Below are positions 34,701 to 46,700 of a DNA stretch of 64,000 nucleotides, piece after piece. The notes under the pieces are model-generated. The model did no database searches. It was not told the DNA's origin and worked only from the letters and a program-made list of their open reading frames with translations. The stretch is from the NCBI GenBank assembly GCA_963969365.1, contig OZ017756.1, forward strand, positions 1,736,001-1,800,000, in the 5' to 3' direction. The DNA is from Asterochloris sp. CNOR1 (lineage: Eukaryota > Chlorophyta > Trebouxiophyceae > Trebouxiales > Trebouxiaceae). The number at the start of each line of letters is the position of its first letter. Position 1 is the stretch's first letter. The translations under genes were made by a program, and so were the position numbers.

Positions 34701-37700
34701 TTCAGATCAAGCCCACGCCCGTCAGGCACGTTCACTGGGTCATACAGGATTCAACTGCTGAGAATCCAGCCCACCTCTGCGGCATCGTGCATCTCTGACA
34801 GCTCGAATTCCACGGCGCTCTGCCCCTTGTCCAGCTCGCTGAGTGCCTCCCTGAGCTCGTCTGGTGACACAATGTGCCCACTCATGGCACCACCAGGCGA
34901 TTGAGCATTGGGCGTCCCAGTTGGCGCCTTGCCAGAGGGCGCAGCAGGAGCAGCCTCACGGGCTGCAGGGGACAAAAGAGCCATACAGCATGAACAGAAG
35001 GGCACATGGCCAGAGCAAGGTCCCCTCCTGCACTTGGTGACGCAACGATCCGCCACAAAATCAGCAGGAACAATTTCTGTAAAATAAAATGCAACAGGTA
35101 GCAGGTATATCAGCAGGAGGGTTTGGGGCCACATGGGTCCTGACTTGAACACGGCCACCTGCCGAAGGGCACAGCAGGGGAGAAATACAGTCACAGAGGG
35201 TACGACCAAAAGGACATCTGGCCAGCATTGTATTTTAGCACGACACAGCTGCCTGATGGAAACAGTGGGAGCATCCCTGAGGGAGACACACCAGAGCTTT
35301 GAGTGCACTTGTAGGGTCTCTTGGCAAAATGGCAACATGCTACAATGCTTCCAGCTACATGGGAGGCAGGCTTCCAGTACAGATGCAGAGCTAGCTCTAA
35401 GACCCCGGGCAGCCTCCGTACAAATCTACAAGGCGCTTTCCAGGCCATGTTGCCAACTGAGCCTCAAGTGTCTGCGCGCATCCTGCTGCAGTCGAAGCCA
35501 CACTGCACCCATCCTGTGGCAGTTGGACCCCACACAAGGCTGCACATCACAACAGCAAATTTTCTGTGTGAGATGCTGGTTGCAAGCAGCATCCCATACA
35601 GCAGCTGCAGTCACGCACCTGCTCCTGCTGTGGAGCCAGATGTGGCATCGTCTGTCATGTTGACATCCTCAGGGGCAAGCTCAGGACTATCTGAAGGCGG
35701 CTGCATCGAGAAGGCGCTGAACACAATCCACAGCGCCTTCACGACAGCCAGGTCCTTGCTGGATGCACCATTGCCCTGCAGCAATTCGAGCTTCCCTCTT
35801 GCTCTGTGACTCAGATCATGGGGAGAAGATGGCGCTGAATACAACTGACAATCTCCAAGACTGCCAAGCCCTTGATGGAAGCACCCTGGAGGTACCGTTG
35901 CCCTGCAGCACAACAAGCTGCTGATCCTTCAGTGACACTAGTCATGGAAAGAGGAGAGCAATGAAAATGCTCCACAGCACCTTTACAACGACCGGGGCCT
36001 TGCTTGAAGCACGGGTGCTCTGCCAGTGTAACAGGCTGCTCGCCACAAAACCTTTAAAGATGATGGTGCTTGCCACAATACACACCGCCTTCATGGCGGC
36101 TTTGCTGAAGCTCAGCTGCCATGCATCACAACATAGCAGCAACTCATTGCACTCTTTTAGGGAATGAGGAATTGGGAACTGACAAGTGGGCTAAGAGCCA
36201 TCATGCTGCTGTTTCTGATCTAGATGCTTCACCTCTCCCCGGAGACAGACAATCGCTGCTTTACACAAACATGCAGCTGCCATGGCTGCATTCAAGTCAA
36301 GCCTGGCTGCAGATGCCACTTGCCCACTGATGTTCCACCTTCATGCGGCCCACCTTGAGCTTTGCAGGCGCCATCGCCAGCAGCGCATGCCTGAAGGAGG
36401 GCAGATGCCACAGTGCCTGGATGATGACGTTCAGGAAGCAGTTGTACTGCCCTGCAGGCCAGGCAGGCAGGTCAAGGTCAAATATCAACACGCAGCATGG
36501 CAAGTGTGGGAGGCAGGCAGTGCCCTGCTGCTGGCCAGGCGAGACAGCAGGCCAAGGTCACAGCAGAGCAGGCAGCTCTGCAACATAAGGTAGCAAGATG
36601 CAGTGCAGATGCACCCATGGAGAAGAGACATGCAGAGGCTCACCTGACGCATTGCTCAGTCCCCGAACTAACTTTAGGCGCTTCATGTTGTCCTGAGTGC
36701 CCTCCCAGACCATGCCGTTGATCTTCAGGATTTTGCGTTTCTCTCCAGCTGCAGCAAGCAGACAGCACAAATGTCACGGTGTCTGCTTGGGAGACCAGCC
36801 CCAGCCCCAGCCTTCAGGCTGGGTGCAGACACGCATGGCCTGATGCAGGCCCTAGATGCATGAACAGGATCAGAGGTGGTGCCCAGCAGGTCAGCGCTCA
36901 CGCAACTGGAGGGAGTGAGAGCATGCAGCTGAAGAGCAGTGCCCATAAATGCTGCCCAGAGGGCCTGTTCCAGGGTATCATGCAGCAGCTGCTGCCTGCA
37001 ACAGCGGCCTGTCAACAAATGGTGCCAGCCTTCATTTTGCCAAGTGACTTCGAAGCAACCAGTGACTGCAAGACATACACCAGGAAGTGCCAGCCTCACC
37101 TGATGACATGCTGCTACTGTTGCGACCTAGTGTGCGCCCAGCGTCTTCATGGCCACCTGCAAGCAAGCACACTTTTTGCTGTGCTTTTGCTGTGCAGTGA
37201 AAGCCTGCTGCAGGTACTGTGTGGTTGCATGCCCCTAAAAGCGGAATTCGAATGCAGGCCCTTTGCGCAGATTGCATTCAGCAAAGTCTTCAGCAAAACT
37301 CACACAGTCATGCTGGCTGCAGCGTCCTTCTTCCCTCCTGTTAGCTGACAGATGCCTCAAAGGCTTCTGAGACCACCCGATATGCAACACAGTCACTAGT
37401 AGTGCCGCACCTGCTGCAAAGCCTACCTGTGCCCCCCGTGGCTAGCAGGTGTCCCAGAGGAGCTTCAGGCACCCATCAGCAAGGGGACACAGGTTTTACC
37501 TGTGCCAGAGATGCAGTCGCTGCAGCACCCCACCTGCCTCATCTTGGCTGGCTGGTGCCTCAGAGACCAGTCGGTATGGAGCCCACACCTCAGCAATATC
37601 AAAGGTGCGCTTGCTGCAAGGCCCACCTGCCTCCCCTTGGCTGGCAGGTGCCTCAGAAGCACTGGCTCCTGATCCGGTGGCAGCTTCATGCAGGCTGCTC

Positions 37701-40700
37701 ATGGACCCCGTCCGGTTGAAATGTGACTGGGAGCTGCTGGTACTGCTGGCCCCCGATGGCACAGCGCCCACCACGGTGCTCCTGCAGAGTGCAGGCCAGT
37801 TGCTGTCAATGTCATGAGCCGGCCTCAGAATCTGCAAGAGACCCAAAACCCATATGGCACAATGGCCCCAGCGATGCTCTTGCAGGGTGCAAGCCAGGTG
37901 CTGTGGTATGGCAGCTGATGAGTCACAAGCTGCACGATCCTGCAAGTGGACTGGCCCTCTGATGGCAAGGTGCCTGCGGCAGTGCTCCTGCACAGGAAGA
38001 CTTCAGGGACACTGCCAGGCTTATGCAGGCTTGCAGGCTCTCTAAGGAATCAAGAAGTATATCTGCCTGCAAGTGCCAGCAGTGCCCTGCCAGAATGATC
38101 GCTGGACAGCCACCAGCCTACAGAACCCTGGAGATGGCCTGGCAGTCCACATGAGGGAATGTTGCCACCCCTCAAACATTCCCCAACGTGTTCTCCACCG
38201 ACAATGATGCAAACACAGCCCCCTGCCAGCACGCCTTGGCCCTTCAGCCGCCAGGCTCAATGCCTAGTAGAGAGCAAGCGCCCTGGCACTGAGCTTGACT
38301 GTCAAGGTGCGGGTTGCAGAGAAGTCCTTGCAAGGCACAGACGACACACATAGTGCTACTGCCAGGTTGACCATCTGGGAGACCCACCTTGCCCCAGACT
38401 GGCGAGTGCTGGCAGCAGCCCCCTCCTTGCCAGCCACTGCTGACCACTGGCGGCTGCTGGTGGGGCTGCTCCCCTGGCTGGCTGAGCTGACGGGGGTGAC
38501 TGGTACGAGCAGGCTCCTACGTTGAGCATGGGGCTGGGGGTGGGGTTGTTGCTGCTGCTCGGACTGAAGAGGCTCAGCGGGGGTCTGGTGGGCAGTTGTG
38601 TTGATGGCTGCTGGGGGGCCGCTGAGGGGTTCCTGCTTTGCAGAGGGCGGTGTCGCGGCGCTGGCAATTGGCGCAGCGTGCCCGGCCGTCGCCGCCTGCT
38701 GTGGCTGGTCAGACTGCTGGTGGAGCAGCTGCTGAGAGGGGGCCTGTGCCTGCTGCACATGGGCCTCCTGCAGGCCAAGCAATGTAAACTAGGAGAATGT
38801 CCATGAGAGATTGCAGCGAGCTGTGTCAAGGTGGTGCTAAGGAAACGCCTCTGTTGTGAGCTGGGACGAGCCTGTGCATGCTGGGCATGGACGTGGCCTC
38901 CTACAGATGAGCTGGCAGTAGGGGGGCCGTCTGAGAAAATGCAGTTGGCCTTGCCAGACAGGCACACCAGTCCATTAGGTATGGGCAACTTGCGATGGGC
39001 TTAAAGGGGCAGGCTGTGCAGAGGCTGCCTTGCCAGAGCGGCTGCTAAGGCTGAAGAGAAACTAGTAGATCACTGGAATGTATAAGCAATCTTGCAGGCA
39101 GCAGAACCCACCTCCAGCTGCTGCAGTTCACTGAAAGGCGCTGGGTGCTGCCCAGCAGACCTGAGGAGGGCTGCCTCGCCACTGCCTGAGCTCCTGAGTA
39201 CAGCAGCCTCAGCAAGCAGCGCAGCCCGCGCAGGCAGCTGGTGAGCTGACCCACCAAGCTGGGACCCCGCACTGCCAGGTCGAACCTGAAGGGGCCCACC
39301 ACCAGCAGCAGCAGCAGGGCCTGCCTGATGCTGCTGCTGCTGCGCCTGCTGTGGGGAGGGCGGCATCCCACGGCCGCCCCCTGGCACAAACGGCTTGGCC
39401 GTTGCGTTCAGCCCGCGCGTGCTTGCGCCAGGCGGGGGCGACGAGCTGTGCCCCACTGACCCGCTGTGCACGCGGGACAGGCCTCCCGTGACCAGTCGCG
39501 GCTGGGGACTCCCCCTCTTACCAGGCGACATTGGCGGCTCCATCTGCGCAGAGCCAGCCGAATGCGCATGAGGCAACCCCTGGCCCTGTGCAGGGGCAGG
39601 GGCCTGCTGCTGGGACATGGGCTGGCTGCCCTGCATGGGCATCATCATTGGCCCTTGCCCCTGCTGCATCATCAACTGGCTCATGTGCATGGGCACCAGG
39701 CCGCCCATGAAGGGGGACCCCATCAGGAACGGCCCCGGCACGCCGCTGGGGCCCTGGGGCTGCATGGGCAGCGAGCCCCCGCTGCTCACTGGTCCCTGCA
39801 GGAAGGCACTTGGAAGCACTGAGTTGCCGCTGTGCAGCAAGGCAACCAAGAGCAGGCCACATGGCACAGGCAGGTGTCCCGGCTGGGCAGCAAACGGCCT
39901 CCTGTCCAACACTGCTGGGCAGGGGACAAGTAAGCTATTTGCAGAAGCAGGCATGCTGCAAGCCCCCTCGACCAGTGCAGCGTGCAGGATCAGGTGTAAA
40001 GCCATTCCCGGGGGCGGCCCTAACCTTGTGAAAACAGGAGGAATTGTCTTTGAGATGAGAATATAGCGCCGAAGTCAAGTGCAGAAGCTTGCCTGATGTC
40101 CAGCACCTGGCACCATGCCACTGCTATGCGGGTACATGAGCATGGGCATCCCGTTTGCAGCCCGTATCGGCATGCCGTGCCCAGGCGCCATGCCCTGGTG
40201 CAGGTGCGAGCTCATGCCCGGCATGCCGTGCACAGGGAAGGGCCCTCCCATGCCACGCGGCACAAGCATGGGAGGCACTGGATGCTGCTGCCCCATGTGG
40301 GGCAGCTGGTGTCGCTGGTGGTGACTTGGCGAGGTGCTGTGCGTGGGGCTGGGGGATGAGATGGGGGCTGCCTGAGGCTGCTGGGCGGGCAGAGCATGTG
40401 GCGAACCTGGCGGGCCATGGGGCACAATGTGTGTGCCTTCTGGGTGCCTGCCCTGCCCCTGACCTGGTGCCTGAGCCTGCTGGTGCCTGAGAGAGAGTGC
40501 GGGACCTGGCAGGGGGCCAGGCTGAGTTGCTACCACCCCTCCCTCCTGCACCTGCACCTGCTGCTGGTGCTGGTGGGGGCCAGCCTGCTGCCGGCCGGCC
40601 GCAGGCAGATGTTTGTGAACTGCCTGTGCAGTTGCATCCTGCCCCTGGGTTGGCACAGGCACCAATTGGGCCTGGGGCTGTGGCAGCTGGACTGGCTGGG

Positions 40701-43700
40701 GATGTGGCAGCTGGGCTGGCTGGGGGTGAGGCGTCTGGGCTGGCTGGGGATGTGGCATCTGCACACGAGCAACAGCCGGCGGGCGCTGCTCAACGCACGT
40801 GGAGATGGGCTGGGGCTTGGCTGGGAAGGCAGTGGGCTGCTGGCTGGTCCCGGCAGGCCCACTCTTGTGCTGCTCAGCAGGCGCAGAGCCCGCTGAGCCC
40901 AGTTCGCCAGACGGCCGCAGGCCATGCCCATCACGCCGTACGGTCAGCACTACTGGCTGCGGCGGGTGCTGCTGCTGCTGCTGCTCTGAAGCACCGGCAG
41001 GCTCGGCACGAGGGGCAGCATGCTGGGCACGTTGCTGCTGCGGCGGCCTGGCATCGGGCAGATCACCTGCTGAATCAGCCCCTTTGCGCGAGTCTGCGTG
41101 GATCTCAATGAGGCCCTCTGAGCCAGACTTGCCTGCCTCAGCAACACCTGGAGGGCCTGCTTGGGGTGCCTCTGTGCTGGGCAGCTGCACTGTCTTGCCT
41201 ACATTGAAGGAGCAGGTGGCTGAGGACATGATGCTTGAAGATTGCATTTGCATCATGAATTTCCAATCAAGTCTGCAGCCTTCAAAGCAAGCAACTGGCA
41301 GCCTGGTGCCACCTGAGGCAAACCTGCTTGGTCACCTGCAACTGGCTTGTTCAAGAGGCCACCAGGCAGTCCCATACCTGAGGGGCTGCTGCCAACCTGC
41401 ACCTGCATGTGGCTGCTAGTGCCCCATCACCAAGCATCCAGGCACCTTTGCAGTATGCAGGCAGTCACCACATGGACTCCCAACTGCACCTGCAGCTGCC
41501 TGCTGGCGGACGGCGCCGTCAGTTCTGGCAGGGTCTGAGCTGGACCGGGGCACGCTGGCGATGAGCACAGCCGTCTTGGGCCCAGCCTTCTCAGGCCGGC
41601 GCGGGCGGCTACCGTCCTGGCGGGTTGGGCCCCTTTGGCTACGGAAGCGATCGCCAGAGTCTTTATCTCCAGGCCTGCAGCAGAACACAGCAAGTGTTGA
41701 AGATTGCATGAACACCCTTCTGGGTGTGGGCTTGTCCAGTGCATGTCTGTCAGGCCCCTTGTCATCGCCAAGCAGCAGCAAAAGACAAAAGACGACCTGC
41801 CTTCGCAACAATGCACGCAGCTCAGACTGCAGCATCATGCAGGCAGCCTCAACCCATGGAGGATAATGCTGCCCAGGACTGCAGCCTTTGTGGTAACAGT
41901 AATGTCTCTGGCCATTTCCTTCAAGCAAGGACTGTCATTGACAGTCAGGCCATCACAGATCTACTTTGTTAAAAGGTCCACAGACCACCAAAGAGCAAGT
42001 ACTGGCCACAGCGCTACAGTGATCTAGCACAAACCTGCTCTGGAAGACCCTGCTGCAATCCCGGCTGCGGCTGTCCCGATGGTTGCCCTGCCGGGAGCCT
42101 GGCGGGCCCCTGCCTCCATGCTCAGCTCCTTCACCTGCAGATGGCCTTACAGTCAAAGCTTTGCACGGCTCTGAGTGCAGCCCAAGTGGAGTCCAGTGTG
42201 CACTCCCCTCTTGTTGCGACCCTGCAGGCTGCTGCAGAGCACAGGCGCCTGGCCACGTATGGAGCAAGTCACAGGCTGCGGAGTGCGCCACATGACTTTT
42301 CATTGAAGGCCTTGAACGCAGGACCTGGTGGACACCGTACGGCACGCCAGCAGGAGCGGCTACGCCACGGATGCTTGCTGGTGAGAAAGCTGCAGCTGCT
42401 GCAGGGGTGCCAGAAATGCAGCTGTGTGCAGCCAGCAAGGGCAGCTCACCACCGCCACAGCGGAAAGCCCATAGCCAGGGGCTGCTGTTGGCAGGCATGC
42501 CCCTCTGTGCAAACGGGGCTTCACCTGCAAATGGGTAGGCGTGCAAGGCATCTAGAACGGACTGCTCAAGGTAGGCTGTGCACTCAGGGCAGCTCACCAA
42601 AGCCGTTGACAAAGGGACCGTAGCCGTTGGCCAGGGGGGAGTCGGGCCCTGCAGGCCCCTCCTTGTCGCTGCCGGCGCGGGGGGTCCTGCGCTGCCGCCG
42701 ACCCCCATGAGCGCCGTCCATGAAGGTGGCCTCCTCATCCGCTGGGGCTGTAGGAGCCGATGTGGATGAACCCTCATCCTCCTGCAAGGGACACCCTTGC
42801 TAATTCAGCTGTACCCCGAGCTTGACAGCCAGACCAGTCTGTCTCCATCTGATGCTGCTGACACAGAGAGGGCAGGACTGGCAGGTGTAAGGGCCAGCCC
42901 TGCACAAACCCATCTGCACCCAGGGCTTGATCCAACTTCATCGTGACTGGCAGGAGAGTTGCGCGGGCATCACCTCAAGCAACAAACCTACTCTGCTTGA
43001 GTCACCGCACCAGCACAGGGTATGCCTCACATGAACCACGAGCCCACCTGATCGAGGGCAGCAAAGTCAGGTGCACGACACATTGATGGGATACTGACCT
43101 ATCAGGGAGTGTTGAGACCCTGCTGGGTTGGAGTGCCAGCCCCACCTCGTCAGTCTCACACTCCTTGACTCGACACGAGATAACCCTAGGATGAGCCCTT
43201 GGTTATGGAGGCCAGGCCCGCCTTGTTAATCTCAGACACCTTGGTGCAAGCTAAGGCCATCAGACAGTGGTGGACACCTGAGTTGCTTAGGTGCCTGCAT
43301 GCTTGATGCAACGCGAGGCATCAGACTGTGGTGAAACTGTTTGTTGAGACCTCAGTCGTGCCCCACCTTGTCAGTCTCAGACTCCTCTATAGCAGGCCGC
43401 GTCAGACGCTGCTCTGCCTGCGCCTGCTCCATGCGCAGGCGCCAGTATCCGTCCTGCTCATTCAGCAGCTCTTGTCGGCGGCGCTCCATCTCAGCCTCAT
43501 CGGCCAGCTTCTTCTTCACCTTCTCCTCCTCGGCGCGCTTCCTGCAGCCAGTTTATCAGAGCTCCAGTCTTCTGCTGAGCCAGGTGGGCTGCTAAGCTGG
43601 GTGGCAACCATGACAGCGTCCATGCCAGCAGCTCCTTCAGAAGCAAAAACTTCGTCCTGCAGACTGATGCCAGCAAGTCGATGGCATTGCACCGTGATGT

Positions 43701-46700
43701 GCTCAGCATAATCCTCCTGCCTGGCATACTTCCTACAGGGGTTCAGGGGTGCACCAGGTGGGTTGCTGCAGCGTGCCCTGCAGGTTGTGAGGCTTGATCT
43801 GCCAAAGTCCTCCCTCTCAGCCTGCTCTCTGTCAGTGAGCAAATGGGCTTGTCAGGACATGGCGGCACTCATGGTATGGAGCCCAGCACAGCCTAGCATG
43901 CCTTGGCTCCCTGGCTGCAGGGAACACCAGGTACACTCAGCAAGCTGCCAGTCCAAGCCAGCGTGACATGCAAGCCCTGCAACTTCCTGCAAGAAAGCCT
44001 GGTGGCAGGTGGACTGAAGAGTGCCCAGCATGACAGCCCTCCATGCCCGCACTGGCAGGCTGCCCCGAAGTTGAACAGTCCCTTCATCCTCCTGCGTTGG
44101 ACTCAACTCTCCTGCCGGGCACAGCCATTGCAGACGCATGCGCCCTGCCACCGCCCAGCCCCACCTCTCAGGATGCTACCTCCACCACCACATCACTCCA
44201 GCACACTCTCTGTGCCAGCATCAAATTTCAAGACCCCAGCTCAAATCAGCTGCATCCATTTTTGCTGCTAGGGTCACCCTACTGCTTGGCCAAAGCATTG
44301 CACTACGTATGGGCCTGCCAGTACTGACAGGCAGGCCCACCTCTCAACAGCTGCCTCCTCCTCCCGCTGCTTGGCCTCAGCCTCCTGCCGGGTGCGAGCC
44401 TCCCTCTCAGAGGCCTCGCGCTCTGCAGCAGCCCGCTCCTTGGCAGTGCGCTCCTTGTCACGAGTCTTCTGCTTGAGCTTCTGGCGCCGCTCACGCTCTG
44501 CGCGCTCACGCTCAGCAATGTCCTCCTGCAGACGAGATGGGCACATTGCTGAGCATCAGTGGGCTGGAACAGGGGCATGCAGGGAATGCAGGCTGAGGCC
44601 TGTTTGCCATCAGGTCACCGCAAAGGCTGGCGCTCAGCAATATCCTTCTGCGACACAGATAGGCGCATCTTTGGGAGGTGGCCTGAAGCAGCAATGCACT
44701 TGCAGAGGACCCAGACAAGTGCCTGCCTGCCGCATGAGCAAAGCAGGACACGACGTGGGCCCGCAATGGGCCCCTGCTGCAGCACAGCCATGGTGTCAGC
44801 AAGGCGCGATTCCTATTGTATGAGGTGCAGCAATGACCTCCTGAGGAGAGGGAAAGCCGCCAAGATGCAGCAAGGGGATTGGCCATGGCAGCAGGCCTCA
44901 CGCTGGACACAGGCAGGCTTGGCAGCTTCCTCAGAGGACAGAAGCAAGTAGACAAAGCAGTCTGCTTGGCCACACCTCCAGTGAACGTGAAGTCAACATT
45001 GTTGCTGCAAAGTTGTTTTAATGAGCGCAATGCGTCGACGTCATCTCTGCAGCTGCACTCAAAAGTGCAGTGCATGCAGCGACATGTGGCCTTTGGGGCT
45101 TGATGCAGTGCAGCAACATAGCCCTTCTGCAAAGCAGCATGTGGCACAATTCATGACTCTGCTGCTCACCTCCATTTTCATGATCTCGGACTGTGCCTCA
45201 CGCGCCTTCTCATCAGCAAAGTCCATGGCCTTGCCCTCCAGGCGCTCCTGCAGCAGAGCCCGGGGCAGGCTCACTCACTAGACGGCACATCTGCTGCAGC
45301 TCATGCCAGCCAGCAGGCAGGCCCTCATGGTGCACCAAGGCACCGCTGTGCTGCACACCACAGCACAAGTCCCTTGGGGCATGCATTGCGCTGAGCCCAA
45401 TGCAGATGGGCACACGACCAGGTCAAATGCACCTCCCCCAGCATATCTGAGCAAATTCCCATAGCAGAAGTTCGCCAATGCAGGCACGACCCACCTGCAG
45501 GATGGGCAGCGCCAGCTGCACGCCAATGGCTGCTCCAGGGTCGTCGCAGGCCACATTCATCAGCTGGTTCTCCAGATGGAACAGTACTGCCCGTCCCTCC
45601 TCCAGCCGCTTCTCAGTGTCCTTCAGCTGGCCCTGGATCCACTTGAAGAACTTGATGTCGTCATCTTCGCCGTAAAGCTGGCGACGCACGTCCTGCACGG
45701 CACCATTCCACAGCTCATGTCAGCAGGAGGGACAACAGAGCAGCCTGACAGGGTACAGCAGGAGGCAGATCAGCACAAGTGGCAGAGGAGCGAATTGCCT
45801 GGCGCTGCTTCCAGCAATGCCTGACTTGGGCTTCTGCAGCACGGTGCTGGCCTGTGCAGCTCTGGGAGACAAGAGGCAATGGTGATGGCAGATGTGTTGT
45901 AAGGCTAACAGCGCTGCTACTGTCCAGCGCACATCTTCCCCGCTTCCCACTGAAGCGTGAAGAAAGCTGGGTCTCCAGGAAAGATATGGCGGTCTCTTTG
46001 AAAGCAAGTGTGGCTGCCCCAAGAGCAACCATGGCTCTCATGCAGAAGGCAGCTTACATTTTGGAAATGGGCCCTGATCTTGCTGAGCGTCTCTGAAGCG
46101 CGCGCCTGATCAGTGACCTGCCGCCCAGGCAAGCCAACCAGATCCACGTCATGCCCATTCTGCTCTGGCTCTGGACCCTTGGAGTCCTCCCCTGTCCGTG
46201 GTTCATGGTTGGGGATGCCCAGCACCTCCATGGTGTTTTCAAAGCGACTCATCAGATTGTTCACTGTCTGAGCCCACCCCTGCATTGATGACATAGGTGG
46301 TCAGCAGTCAAGACAAGCAACAACTAGTCTGCGATGTGCACAGGGGTTGCAGAGGTGCATCTGCCTGCCTCAGCAGCGCTGACTGCACCAGCGAGACTTG
46401 TACCACATAGCAGAGGGGCATTCACTGCCTGAGTAGAGTCTTCTGCAGGCAGTTCTCTCGCCGCCAGAGGACCAGTGCAGGCATAAAGCATGGGGTGCCT
46501 GCCTGCCTGAGGGAGCTGAAAAGGGCATGTGCAATGCAGGGAGCAGCACCTGCAGCTGCTTGATCTCCTGCTCTCGGTGCACCATATCGTGCTCCTGGCG
46601 CTGGCGCTGGTCGTAGATGCCCTGCAGAGCAGTACGAAGGGGTTCAGCTATGTTGCTACTCAAGCGGCGAGCATAGTGTGGGTGTTACAAAGCGACACAT

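Noticed and set aside
40096-41419. Several plus-strand frames opposite the Gln/Pro/His-rich exon
   Set aside because: They mirror the codon bias of the real minus-strand exon and contain no domain.
37627-42781. Separate ataxin-2-like gene for the PAM2 and Gln/Pro-rich exons
   Set aside because: Every junction from 42781 down to the USP exons keeps phase, no stop or start break is needed, and no LsmAD domain was seen.
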